From assembly GCA_037013685.1 (NCBI GenBank), contig CM072887.1:43885154-43949153 (forward strand): 64,000 bases of DNA, given 5' to 3'. How positions within the stretch are numbered: position 1 is the first letter of the stretch; the number at the start of each line of letters is the position of its first letter. Origin of the DNA: Acridotheres tristis. Taxonomy: Eukaryota; Chordata; Aves; Passeriformes; Sturnidae. A program made the translations under genes and the position numbers. The notes beneath the pieces are model-generated. The model did not search any database. It was not told the origin of the DNA and saw only the letters and a list, made by a program, of their open reading frames with translations. This document shows, piece after piece, positions 41,738 through 64,000 of the stretch.

Positions 41738-64000
<22,263 letters not shown>

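Overview
This is a window of a bird nuclear genome. It carries CR1 non-LTR retrotransposon fragments with the typical avian 3' tail, an avian ERVL-like solo LTR, and two multi-exon vertebrate genes in a row on the + strand. The neighbouring pair ACTN2 - MTR is the same pair that is adjacent on human chromosome 1q. I cannot name the species; the LTR type suggests a neoavian bird, but that is inference.

Region 1 (1-30.5 kb): the 3' two thirds of ACTN2, sarcomeric alpha-actinin-2, the Z-disc actin crosslinker. The window enters inside intron 7. Fifteen exon-like blocks continue from the end of the actin-binding domain through four spectrin repeats and the EF-hand domain to the stop codon at 29334-29336. 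All have GT/AG boundaries and phases that chain without a frame break. Exon 8 exists in two versions (8a at 2016, 8b at 3228) that must be mutually exclusive, because using both would shift the frame. Exon 19 also exists in two versions. The canonical muscle exon 19b is at 26772. Upstream, at 25595, lies a well-preserved exon resembling the calcium-sensing 'non-muscle' exon 19a of ACTN1/ACTN4. This 19a-like exon is the most interesting object in the window: it has an open frame, matching phase, GT/AG ends, a distant branch-point-like site with a clean AG-exclusion zone, and acidic residues at EF-hand ligand positions.

Region 2 (30.5-41.4 kb): intergenic. I see no convincing gene, only a few low-complexity tracts.

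Region 3 (41.4-64 kb): a CpG island and the first 13 exons of MTR, cobalamin-dependent methionine synthase. They encode about 391 residues: the complete homocysteine-binding barrel with its three zinc cysteines, and the start of the folate-binding domain. The gene runs off the right end. Exon 1 contributes only 22 coding bases and is joined across a 5.6-kb intron to a tandem NAGNAG acceptor.

The two genes have unrelated jobs (muscle structure; one-carbon metabolism) and are simply neighbours in conserved synteny. Most of the window is intron. Recognisable mobile elements are three CR1 fragments in ACTN2 introns, one CR1 in MTR intron 1, and the LTR in MTR intron 7.
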